A stretch of DNA of 64,000 nt from a bacterium (lineage in GTDB: Bacteria; Armatimonadota; Abditibacteriia; Abditibacteriales; Abditibacteriaceae), in NCBI GenBank assembly GCA_004172935.1, contig SDZD01000012.1, positions 62,001 through 126,000 on the forward strand. Reading direction: 5' to 3'. A program made the position numbers and the translations under genes. This document shows positions 51,531 to 59,452 of the stretch, one piece after another (position 1 is the first letter of the stretch; the number at the start of each line of letters is the position of its first letter). The notes under the pieces are model-generated. The model was given only the letters and a program-made list of their open reading frames with translations, was not told where the DNA came from and did no database searches.

Positions 51531-54500
51531 CGATAGGGACGCAGGGTTGTCTGGGTTTGACGCTGCGAATCGGGCAGAAATTCGTCGCCGATAAGACGAT
51601 TTACCCACAGGTTGGCGACAGTCACTTCAAGCCGATTGTCAGTCGGTTTCAAGATGCCAGCGGGGGCGCTGGCCCGCCAGGGATCGCACCACACCACTCC
51701 CAAATCTTTGCCGTTCAACTTCACCGAAGCCATATTTTTGACTGTGCCCAGATTGATAGCAACTTTGGTGGTGCTGGCAATGGTGGATGGCAGGTCGAAG
51801 GTCGTCGTATAAACGGCTTTGCCAGAATAATATTTGATGGCTGGTTCGCTGCGCGTGCTCCAATCTTCCAGCGTCGGGAAAGTGATGCTGGCGGGCGCGC
51901 CCCATTTGGGGTCAAACGCGACATTCCAGGGCTTAGTCAAGGCTTGAATGGGTTTGAAACTCTCGAAGTTAGGAGACGACACCACTTTGGCAGCGAGTGG
52001 TTTGCGAAAAATGACGAAGCCACTCTCGTAGGGAGCCAGTTTCAGTGGGATGGTGGTCGAGGCGCCGCTCACTTTGAAATCGGTCAGGTCGCGGCTTTCG
52101 CCGCTTACCGGATTCCACCACTCCGGTTGCAATCCAACGACTCGGAATGTGGCACGGGGAGCAGAGGTAGTGCCGCTGGAGTTAGCCACGAAATAGAGAT
52201 CGCCTTTTTGCAAGCGGCGATGGATGAACCGCATCGGCGCAGTGGCCGAAAAGTCGGGGGACGTGCCGAGGCTTTGCAGCAGATTGGCAGTGACGGCGTA
52301 ATCGGGATAGATGGCGGCTGGCTTATCGGCGATGTTCCACGGGGCAGAGTTGGCGGCGGCGAATGCCTCGACAGCAGTGCGAGTTCCGTTTGGTTTGGTT
52401 GCAACCGACCAATCGGCGCCAGTAACGAAACGCCTTTGTTTGCCATCAACGAATGTCAGTGTGACGGCCCCAAGAACTCCCGCCGGATTGGGCTTTCCTC
52501 CCATGCCGTCGCCCGTGTTGGTGGCTTTGATGGTGACTTCATTGTGCCCGGCGCGCAGCAAAGAGGCGATGTCGTAATCGGGAGCAGTGTGGAAGTCGCT
52601 GCCCTGCCCCACTTTTTGGCCGTTGACAGTGAGTTCGTAATCGTTATCGACGTGGAAAGTGGCGACGGCCGAAGCGAGAGGCGTTTTGGAATCGAGTTCA
52701 AAATCCTTGCTGAAGTAAAGGGTTTCGAGCGGAGCTTCTTTGATGGCGTTCGAGCTTTGCGACCAAATCCATTGAGCACCTTGCAGTGGAGGTGTGGCTT
52801 TGAAGGCATTGTAAACCACGAGGCCCTTCCCCACTTTGCGGCGCGACGCATATGGTGCTTTGCCCCACAATCGGGAGGCAAGCGTCGCAATCTGGTCATC
52901 GCAAGCAGGATAGCCAACCAAACTGGGCGACTTGAGCGGTGGCGCCCCTATAACTGTCGCTCCGGCTTCGACGAGGGCGGTAATTTTTTGCAGCAGTTGC
53001 GGCGTCATGGTGTCCCAGGACGGAAGCACCAGTAGCCGATAAGTTGCGCCGCCGGGAAAGACGATGCGCCCGCTCTCGACTTTCGCTTTCGCCATCAAAG
53101 TTTTCGGCGAGCAACCATCGAAGTTGTAGCCCTTGTGGTCGGGGTACTCTCCCGTCAGCGCTGAAGGTGGCGGGGTGAATACCTGTGGCGCGCCTTCGGG
53201 CGTCAGGTAAAGCACATCGGCGACCGATGCGCCTTTGCGCAGCAAATTGCTGGAACGCGAGATGTATTGATGAAAAGCGGGCACCATATCCCACCATGTT
53301 TGCGTGGCTTCCCAATGCACGCCAAATGGCCCCATCGTCATACCCGGCAGTTGGCCGGGGTTGGGCTGGTTAGCGTAGCGATGAAAGACGATTTTGTTGA
53401 TGCCAGTACACAGCGCCCAGTCGAGTTGGTTTTTCATCGAGCCGGGATACTGCTTCCAATCTTCTCCCCATAATGCGGTGAACGATTCGGCTCCTACTGT
53501 GCTGCGGCCATTCACATGGGCAATCGAAGCCGCCTCAAAGCAACTGAACTCGGTCGGGAAACTCCAGGGGTGCGACCAAAACTCGGCGCTGGGTACGTCG
53601 GCGTAGGCTCCAAGGTCAAGGTCGGAAGACGGGTTGAGATCGTAAGGTTCGACCGAAAAAGTAAGGCCCTTGTTGTGGGCGTACTTCGCCATGACAGCAG
53701 CGTGCTTTTCGAGCACCAGTTCATTGGCGGTCTGGCGTAAATCCCACAGGAAGCGCTCGGAGCGCTCAGGGGAGCCGATAACATAGCCGATCATGGTTGG
53801 CAGATAGGCAGTAGGATCGTAACCACGCCGTTTGATGAACTCTGTTTTGAAGCCCTGAGTCCAGTTCTGCGCACCCATTTCCCAACTATCGAAGTGCAGC
53901 ATCGTGAGGCCGCTATCGCCTTTGCGATAATCGGGGCCGATTTTGTTCAGAATGGCTCCAACATAGGCATCGAGATGCTTTTCGAGTGCTGTTTCGCTGA
54001 ACTTATCGGACTCGAAGCCAAGACCGGGGGCCGGGGCCGGAGCGGTGGTGCGCCCTGCCGTGGTACGACCGAAGCGCAGGATGGTCCAATTTCCGGCAGG
54101 AACCTCCCATTTGAGATGACCATCGGGACCGAGTTTGCTGGTCAAATCGACGATGCCCGCCAGTGGAACGCCATCGCCCAGAGGGAAAGAGGCGGGGGCA
54201 GGAATGCGGGGCGGCACCCCCGGCACCGACGAGTAAGGGGCGCGGTAGTAGAGCGCCTTATGGTCGGTGTCGTCGATGCGAGTTCCTTTCGCCGGAGTTG
54301 GGAAGGCCAACACCACTTCGTCGCGGTAATAGCCCTCCCATTGCTGGCGCAAAGATGCGGTCAGATCATTGAGGCCCGACCAGGGTTCGCGCGGTTTGGG
54401 TCGGGGCAACACGGCATCGAAATTTGAGGGGCCGGAGACGCTGGTTTCACTACCGACCAGATGCTGCATGGACTGTTCGGGCGTAATCCAGGGGCCTCCG

Positions 54501-54889
54501 CTTCCAGTCCATCCCGGCGCGCTGGCGAGGCCAAGTTGCAAGCCAAGGCGCTGTGATTCCCGGACACCATACGCGAAATTATCGAGCCACTCAGGCGACA
54601 TGAACTGCACCGGGCCGCGCGCGATGCCCTGACCGATCTCGAAGAAAATGCCGCCGCCGAGGCCGGCTTTTTTCATGGCCTCCAGGTCGCCCTTCATACC
54701 GACCTTGTTCACCCAGCCGTCATTAAAATACCAGTAAACCCAGGGCTTGGAGCTGTTAGGAGGAGAAACGAACTCGCTTTTGAGCGCGTCCGTTGGGGCG
54801 GCGCTCGCTGCCCCAACTAGAAACGTGAGGGCTGTAAACAGGTGGAGATGAGAAGAAGCCCTTTTCAGAGGGCCGTGGCTTGGCTTCAT
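51461..54889 (-). CDS. Alpha-L-rhamnosidase, GH106 family, secreted
   Basis: 1142 residues with a signal peptide (FTALTFLVGAASAA). PPNSSKPWVYWYFNDGWVNK, KAGLGGGIFFEIGQGIARGP and LGLASAPGWTGSGGPWITPE are characteristic of the GH106 N-terminal region; HFDSWEMGAQNWTQGFKTEF carries a conserved acidic site. Beta-sandwich domains follow (ATFHVDNDYELTVNGQKVGQ), ending PSGLLGPVTLERVEQT, typical for the family. It removes rhamnose from branched pectins. Together with GH78 this gives two mechanistic types in one locus. The 502-residue plus-strand ORF opposite it is a shadow. Confidence 0.93.
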   Translation of the reverse strand: MKPSHGPLKRASSHLHLFTALTFLVGAASAAPTDALKSEFVSPPNSSKPWVYWYFNDGWVNKVGMKGDLEAMKKAGLGGGIFFEIGQGIARGPVQFMSPEWLDNFAYGVRESQRLGLQLGLASAPGWTGSGGPWITPEQSMQHLVGSETSVSGPSNFDAVLPRPKPREPWSGLNDLTASLRQQWEGYYRDEVVLAFPTPAKGTRIDDTDHKALYYRAPYSSVPGVPPRIPAPASFPLGDGVPLAGIVDLTSKLGPDGHLKWEVPAGNWTILRFGRTTAGRTTAPAPAPGLGFESDKFSETALEKHLDAYVGAILNKIGPDYRKGDSGLTMLHFDSWEMGAQNWTQGFKTEFIKRRGYDPTAYLPTMIGYVIGSPERSERFLWDLRQTANELVLEKHAAVMAKYAHNKGLTFSVEPYDLNPSSDLDLGAYADVPSAEFWSHPWSFPTEFSCFEAASIAHVNGRSTVGAESFTALWGEDWKQYPGSMKNQLDWALCTGINKIVFHRYANQPNPGQLPGMTMGPFGVHWEATQTWWDMVPAFHQYISRSSNLLRKGASVADVLYLTPEGAPQVFTPPPSALTGEYPDHKGYNFDGCSPKTLMAKAKVESGRIVFPGGATYRLLVLPSWDTMTPQLLQKITALVEAGATVIGAPPLKSPSLVGYPACDDQIATLASRLWGKAPYASRRKVGKGLVVYNAFKATPPLQGAQWIWSQSSNAIKEAPLETLYFSKDFELDSKTPLASAVATFHVDNDYELTVNGQKVGQGSDFHTAPDYDIASLLRAGHNEVTIKATNTGDGMGGKPNPAGVLGAVTLTFVDGKQRRFVTGADWSVATKPNGTRTAVEAFAAANSAPWNIADKPAAIYPDYAVTANLLQSLGTSPDFSATAPMRFIHRRLQKGDLYFVANSSGTTSAPRATFRVVGLQPEWWNPVSGESRDLTDFKVSGASTTIPLKLAPYESGFVIFRKPLAAKVVSSPNFESFKPIQALTKPWNVAFDPKWGAPASITFPTLEDWSTRSEPAIKYYSGKAVYTTTFDLPSTIASTTKVAINLGTVKNMASVKLNGKDLGVVWCDPWRASAPAGILKPTDNRLEVTVANLWVNRLIGDEFLPDSQRQTQTTLRPYRQNSPLQPSGLLGPVTLERVEQT

Positions 54890-54920
54890 AGATGTGCTGT
54901 GGTTGTGGGTCTAAATGAAC

Positions 54921-54956
54921 ACCAAGATGCCCGACTAGTAATTAGGGCATCTTGGT
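54921..54956 (-). terminator. Hairpin terminator after the WbsX/GH99-like gene
   Basis: ACCAAGATGCCC pairs with GGGCATCTTGGT over a 12-base loop; on the minus strand GTTCATTT follows. It lies between the WbsX-like gene and the GH106 start, so the two are probably separate transcripts. Confidence 0.75.
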
Positions 54957-54994
54957 CAACTTCAATATTCAGGTATCTTCGGCGCGAAGGCGAT

Positions 54995-56212
54995 TTATTT
55001 CCCGAAGACATCGCGAATAGCATCGAGATAAGCGAACTTATGAACGGTGTCGGGTTCGAGGTAACTGCCTTCTGTCCACTCGTTCCAGCAGTTGATGTTC
55101 ATGATGCGCGGCCCCTTCTCCTGAGCCAACAGGCGGTCTTTGACCAATTGCAGTGCCTCTTTGAACCGCTGCGGAGTGTTGCCTTTGATGGTGTTCATAA
55201 AGGGGTAACCGAAGCTGCCGAACTGTTGGTCTTGCGCAGCGCGCGGGCTGGGGTCCCACCCCATAGTAACATTGGGGAAGTAAGGTAAATCTGGTTCTTT
55301 CGCGATTCTATCGTAGTATTTGAGGTACTGGTCGCGCACGTAGTTATAGTCAGTCGCCTGCTCCGGCAATCCGGCGTGGTGAATCCAGACATAAGAGGAA
55401 ACCGAGTCGTAACCTGCAATCTTTGCAGCGCGGGTGTAAGGTGTGGGCGCAGTTTCTCCTGGGATTGGAAAAGGATTCCAGATAACAACGTTCAGGTGGA
55501 TACCCGGCAACCCAGCTGCAACAGCTTTGGCGCGAAAGCCATCGAGAGCGACCTTGGCAGCTTCGACCGAACCGAAACTTTCAATAAATTTAGCGGGGTC
55601 GTAAATCGAGAAATAAGGTTTACCGTCGATTTTCCAGTAGTTGGGCTGTAGGAAATAATCCTTGATGACGTGATCGCAAATGCGGTCGAAGGCTTTCTGG
55701 TCCACCTTACCGGGATAAAGCAGCTTTTGGGTGTTCTCGCGTCTGGCGGGCTGAATATCGAGCCAGTCGTGGTTGGCCCACATAAGGGCGAACTTGATTT
55801 TGTTGCGGTTCTTGGCCTTGAGGAACCCCTTATTGATGGTGCTTTCCAGGAAGGGGCCATTGTAGTCGTACCAGTCAAAGATGAAGGCATCAATGCCGTG
55901 CTTGGAAGCGGCGTCGATTTTCTTGGCCATCACCTTTGGGTCGCTTTCATCCTCATAACCCCACAGCGGGACATGCGGTTGCTGGTGGCCGGGAAAACGT
56001 GGCTTGGCGTTCTTAACCAGTTCCCACTCGCTCCAGCCTTTGCCGTGAACGACCTCGTTGCGAGGCTCATTGAGGTGGTAGTTGCCAAAGTAGTAACTGG
56101 CAACCTGAATGGGCTTTTCGGTTTTCTTGGCAGAAGCGGGTTGAGCAAAGGCCGTGAGCATCAAAGACAAAAGTGAAAGGCCAGTAAGAACTGGAGCGAT
56201 TTTGAACATCAT
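54995..56212 (-). CDS. Secreted WbsX/GH99-like glycan-active protein
   Basis: The ATG at 56212 gives a signal peptide (VLTGLSLLSLMLTAFAQPAS) and 405 residues; the track start at 56275 lacks that logic. VASYYFGNYHLNEPRNEVVH, GWSEWELVKNAKPRFPGHQQ, GIDAFIFDWYDYNGPFLEST and INCWNEWTEGSYLEPD match the WbsX/GH99-like family (PF14307 type), a TIM-barrel fold. Members are called glycosyltransferases but often sit in degradation loci, where an endo-mannosidase-like role is likely. It has its own hairpin terminator. Confidence 0.85.
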   Translation of the reverse strand: MMFKIAPVLTGLSLLSLMLTAFAQPASAKKTEKPIQVASYYFGNYHLNEPRNEVVHGKGWSEWELVKNAKPRFPGHQQPHVPLWGYEDESDPKVMAKKIDAASKHGIDAFIFDWYDYNGPFLESTINKGFLKAKNRNKIKFALMWANHDWLDIQPARRENTQKLLYPGKVDQKAFDRICDHVIKDYFLQPNYWKIDGKPYFSIYDPAKFIESFGSVEAAKVALDGFRAKAVAAGLPGIHLNVVIWNPFPIPGETAPTPYTRAAKIAGYDSVSSYVWIHHAGLPEQATDYNYVRDQYLKYYDRIAKEPDLPYFPNVTMGWDPSPRAAQDQQFGSFGYPFMNTIKGNTPQRFKEALQLVKDRLLAQEKGPRIMNINCWNEWTEGSYLEPDTVHKFAYLDAIRDVFGK

Positions 56213-56662
56213 AGATTGAAATGATCTGATTTGAGATTTTGAGATGGAAATTGAAAACGGAGTTTCGAGACTCAAATTAAGTGCGCGATGGGTGCGAGAT
56301 AGTGGAAGTAGATAGACACCTCATATCGGGCGAAAGGTAGCCCCGTGACCAGAGGATTCGGCCCCTTCGGCCTTACCGCATAATAGCCCTCGCTAACAAA
56401 AGCTCAATTAAAGCAAAAATATGTTTTTAGGGCAGGAGCGCGTTGTCATAACAGAGATGGATAATTAAGAAAGTAGGTCAACCTCATTTAATTTACCCTT
56501 TCGGTTTGCTCAAAAAAACAGCCATTTGAACTTTAAATCTGACATTTTAGACTCAATGTATCTCTCAACCTCTTTCCACTTTTCTATTAGGACCGAACGA
56601 AGAGATAGACCTGACATAAAAACTACTGTGCCTATAGTTCCATTTGTCGGATACCATGAATT
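56213..56662. other. Intergenic region between WbsX and LacI genes
   Basis: 450 bases with divergent promoters presumably for both genes. CTCGCTAACAAAAG at about 56389 resembles half of the LacI operator (GCTAACAAA also occurs at 58192). A small GGCCCCTTCGGCC hairpin lies near 56364. No gene is visible. Confidence 0.3.
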
Positions 56663-58012
56663 ATGTCCAGGCGTAGAAAAAGTGCAGATCAGTCGGAACA
56701 TAAAACCGCTGTGACTCTGGAAGATGTGGCTAAAGCCGCTGGGGTCACCCCCATGACGGTTTCGAGAGCAATCAAGGGAGCAGGCCATGTCTCGCCCGCG
56801 ACGCGCAAAAAGGTATTACGTGTTGTCGAAGAATTCAACTACACGGTAAACACGGCAGCACGAACACTCGCGACTGGACAGACGGGAGTCATTGCCGTGC
56901 TTTGCGGAAGTTCGGAGCCAATTTACTACTCGAACATGGTGCGCCTGTTGGACGCTCAACTCACGGCCAGTGGCTATCAGATGCGGCTTTTGCAAACAAA
57001 AAGCGAGTTGCAGGACTTAATCAACGCCACAAAATCCTCGGCGGTAGATGGAGTAATCGCCAGTTGGATGCACAGCCTATCGGAAGAACCCGATTTTCGC
57101 GCTTCTCAATTTTTCCATCGCTGTGTGTTTCTGGATACAACCGAACACCCAAATACAGATTATGTGCGTATCGACCTGAGAGGGGCGGTGCAAGATGCAT
57201 TCGAACACATGATAGCTGTGGGCCGAAAGCGCATCGCCTATGTGGGCACCTCTGAACCCACCGTATTCGATCCCTCCTCTGCGATTGGAGACCGTCTGCT
57301 CACCTACATCGCAGTCATGGAAAAATCTGGGATGGCTCTAGAATACATCAGCTCTCCCGCCAGATTAAACCAGACCGAACGAATTCAGCGATTGAGAGAG
57401 TATTTTGAAGCCAATGGTTGTCCCGATGGGATTTTCTGTTTACGCGATGAGATAGCGATCCTCGTTTACCGGGCACTGCGAGATTGTGGCTACAAAATTC
57501 CCGAAGATGTCTTGCTGACGGGTTGCGACGGCCTACCTATTATGGAGTGTTTCGACCCGCCATTGAGCGCTGTCGTTCAGCCGTTAGAAGAAGCGTGCGC
57601 TTTAGCATGGAATTTTCTGAAGGCACGAATCACCATTCCAGAGACGCCACTGCAACAGGCGACATTACAAGCAAAACTTGCGCTGCGAGGCTCGATGCTG
57701 CCTGAAGGTTGGGAGCCGCAAACGCTCAGTGAGAGCGAAGGCGTGCACAAAGAGGGAGCGTTTGAAAGTGACATTAGCGACGCGCAGTGGCTGCGTGTCG
57801 AGCCACTGCTGCGTTTGAGCACAGGACGTAAAGCTCAAATAGATAGGCGCAGCGTTGTAAACGCCATCCTCTATGTCGCACACACGGGCTGCCAGTGGCG
57901 ACAACTCCCTCCCGAATTTCCGAATTGGAGCACCGTGTACTCCTGCTATCATCGTTGGTTGGCGAGCGGTGTACTCCACTCTATCTACGCGATAACAGGT
58001 GTTACGAATTGA
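56663..58012 (+). CDS. LacI family regulator fused to N-terminal domain of an IS5-type transposase
   Basis: 449 residues; ordinary LacI proteins have about 340. VTLEDVAKAAGVTPMTVSRA is the helix-turn-helix, and VLLTGCDGLPIMECFDPPLS belongs to the sensor core, which ends near LALRGSMLPEG (about 350), where its relative at 23361 stops. After a linker of about 25 residues comes ISDAQWLRVEPLL, VVNAILYVAHTGCQWRQLPP and FPNWSTVYSCYHRWLASGV, the DUF4096 domain that starts IS5-family transposases. The catalytic DDE part is absent. The fusion is in frame without interruption. It probably arose from insertion into the 3' end of the gene followed by deletion. The regulator may still act on the prepilin gene downstream. 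Confidence 0.9.
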   Translation: MSRRRKSADQSEHKTAVTLEDVAKAAGVTPMTVSRAIKGAGHVSPATRKKVLRVVEEFNYTVNTAARTLATGQTGVIAVLCGSSEPIYYSNMVRLLDAQLTASGYQMRLLQTKSELQDLINATKSSAVDGVIASWMHSLSEEPDFRASQFFHRCVFLDTTEHPNTDYVRIDLRGAVQDAFEHMIAVGRKRIAYVGTSEPTVFDPSSAIGDRLLTYIAVMEKSGMALEYISSPARLNQTERIQRLREYFEANGCPDGIFCLRDEIAILVYRALRDCGYKIPEDVLLTGCDGLPIMECFDPPLSAVVQPLEEACALAWNFLKARITIPETPLQQATLQAKLALRGSMLPEGWEPQTLSESEGVHKEGAFESDISDAQWLRVEPLLRLSTGRKAQIDRRSVVNAILYVAHTGCQWRQLPPEFPNWSTVYSCYHRWLASGVLHSIYAITGVTN

Positions 58013-58053
58013 GTTCGACTTTTCCCAATACAAAATATCGTTCCGCTGAATTA

Positions 58054-58105
58054 GTTTGAGCACAAAATTTCGGTTCCAAACCACTTTCGACCTGTTTGAG
58101 CACAA
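58054..58105. repeat. Direct repeat of GTTTGAGCACAA, two copies
   Basis: Copies at 58054-58065 and 58094-58105, 40 bases apart, just after the fusion gene. They may be remnants of the deleted insertion sequence or regulator sites. Confidence 0.5.
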
Positions 58106-58149
58106 CAGGCGCGCTTATATGTGTTCCTAAAGTAAAAAATACTAACTTT

Positions 58150-58200
58150 TGTTTAAGAAGCGGCGTAGATGGGTATAATCATTGGGATAGCGCTAACAAA
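58150..58200 (+). promoter_or_regulatory. Promoter and LacI-type half operator of the fourth prepilin gene
   Basis: TGTTTA, an 18-base spacer and TATAAT, in GGGTATAATCATTGGG; same layout as at 20059-20088. GATAGCGCTAACAAAT directly downstream resembles a LacI operator with one good half. The untranslated leader is about 210 bases. The rest of 58013-58394 shows no gene. Confidence 0.6.
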
Positions 58201-58394
58201 TCACTTACCGACAATGAGTGGCGTGATGGAAGAGACACCACATTTCCAACGGATTTCGTGTGGTGCTTGCCCACAAGCTCAATCAGAATCGACGCGATCC
58301 ATTACGCTCGCTAAACGCATGGTTCCTCGCAAAGGAACTCGCGCATAAACAACACACTTTCGTCCCTATTTTGGAACGAAAATATTTAGAAATC

Positions 58395-59153
58395 ATGCAG
58401 TCATTTAAATCTCGCAAAGCTTTCACATTGATAGAATTGTTGGTAGTTATCGCTATCATCGCTATCTTGGCCGCCATTTTGTTCCCAGTTTTTGCCCGCG
58501 CTCGCGAAAATGCGCGCAAAGCTTCCTGCATGAGCAACATGAAGCAAATCGGTCTGGGCATCATGCAGTACACCCAGGACTACGACGAAAGGTTTCCGCA
58601 GCGCTATTATGGCGACGCAGGGGTTAGGCAACAGGCCAACACATGGCGTCGCAACATTTTCCCCTACGTCAAAAGCACCCAGTTGTTTTCCTGCCCTTCT
58701 AATACCAACAACACAATCGTCGCAGACGACAGCACTCCCGCTAACTTAGCGGCGGCAGGTTTACCCGCCGATTCGCCGATCTTCTATCGTTCCTACGCGA
58801 TTAACGGCGCCAACACCTTCGGTGGAACCCCGCCCTCGGAATACATCGTTGGGGCATCGCTTTCTCAGATTCCCATGACCTCGGAAACCATCCTGGTTGC
58901 CGAGCATTCCCAGGGTCGTGCTTACACTGGAGACATGGCCAATGACACAAGTTGGGGCGACCCAGCTTATGTGTTCAAAGGTCACCTGAACTTTTGTAAC
59001 TTCCTGTTCTGCGACGGTCACGTCAAAGCGATGAAGCCCTTGGCGACAGCCACTCCCAAGAATCTGTGGAGTGGTGAAGATGATGGTGCAATTACCACCA
59101 ATCCTGCTTTGCTCCGGATCAACTACTGGCAAGGATTGGTCGACAAATCATAA
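58395..59153 (+). CDS. Prepilin-like H-X9-DG (DUF1559-type) protein
   Basis: The ATG at 58395 gives [15 protein letters not shown] and 252 residues; the track start at 58260 would put 45 implausible residues before the leader. [16 protein letters not shown] and [20 protein letters not shown] are present, and [12 protein letters not shown] is the terminal motif. Unlike the other three it has no CAZyme gene directly downstream; it ends at a strong terminator. The LacI fusion gene lies upstream and GH106/WbsX genes beyond that. Confidence 0.93.
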   Translation: MQSFKSRKAFTLIELLVVIAIIAILAAILFPVFARARENARKASCMSNMKQIGLGIMQYTQDYDERFPQRYYGDAGVRQQANTWRRNIFPYVKSTQLFSCPSNTNNTIVADDSTPANLAAAGLPADSPIFYRSYAINGANTFGGTPPSEYIVGASLSQIPMTSETILVAEHSQGRAYTGDMANDTSWGDPAYVFKGHLNFCNFLFCDGHVKAMKPLATATPKNLWSGEDDGAITTNPALLRINYWQGLVDKS

Positions 59154-59180
59154 GTCCAAAACGGTGACGGCCTAAACGGC

Positions 59181-59405
59181 TCAACCAGACACCGCAACCA
59201 AATACGCAAGTTCTACTGATAGAACTTGCGTATTTGCGTTTGTGACAGTAACGTTCTTCACCAGAAAATATTTTTCCGGAGCCATTTCTTCTTCAGGGCG
59301 TTTGACGAGCGTAAGCAGGGACAGGTAAGAGCCTTCGTGGAAGTCGAAATTGGCGAGTTGGTTGTCCAAGTCTTCAAGAGCAAGCCGAATCCAAGAAGTC
59401 CACAT
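59181..59405 (-). CDS. Doubtful small protein, 74 residues
   Basis: The reading LALEDLDNQLANFDFHEGSY and KRPEEEMAPEKYFLVKNVTV looks coding, but there is no ribosome site, a stop directly precedes the ATG, and the last third runs through the palindrome that serves as the prepilin terminator. It may be a truncated gene whose end now overlaps the hairpin. No family recognised. Confidence 0.35.
   Translation of the reverse strand: MWTSWIRLALEDLDNQLANFDFHEGSYLSLLTLVKRPEEEMAPEKYFLVKNVTVTNANTQVLSVELAYLVAVSG
59200..59235 (+). terminator. Strong terminator after the fourth prepilin gene
   Basis: AAATACGCAAGTTCTA pairs over 16 bases with TAGAACTTGCGTATTT around CTGA. A weak T-rich stretch (GCGTTTGTG) follows. 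AT-rich outer ends allow use on both strands. Confidence 0.85.
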
Positions 59406-59452
59406 TCAGAGTAAGACTGGCATAGACCTTGGTTCTCCTCTGGTTACGTATC

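Noticed and set aside
51527-53035. 502-residue plus-strand ORF
   Set aside because: Antisense to GH106, whose family motifs are unmistakable; no start signal or recognisable domain in the ORF.
58260-58394. N-terminal extension of the fourth prepilin
   Set aside because: The prepilin leader must be short and basic; the ATG at 58395 gives MQSFKSRKA directly before FTLIE.
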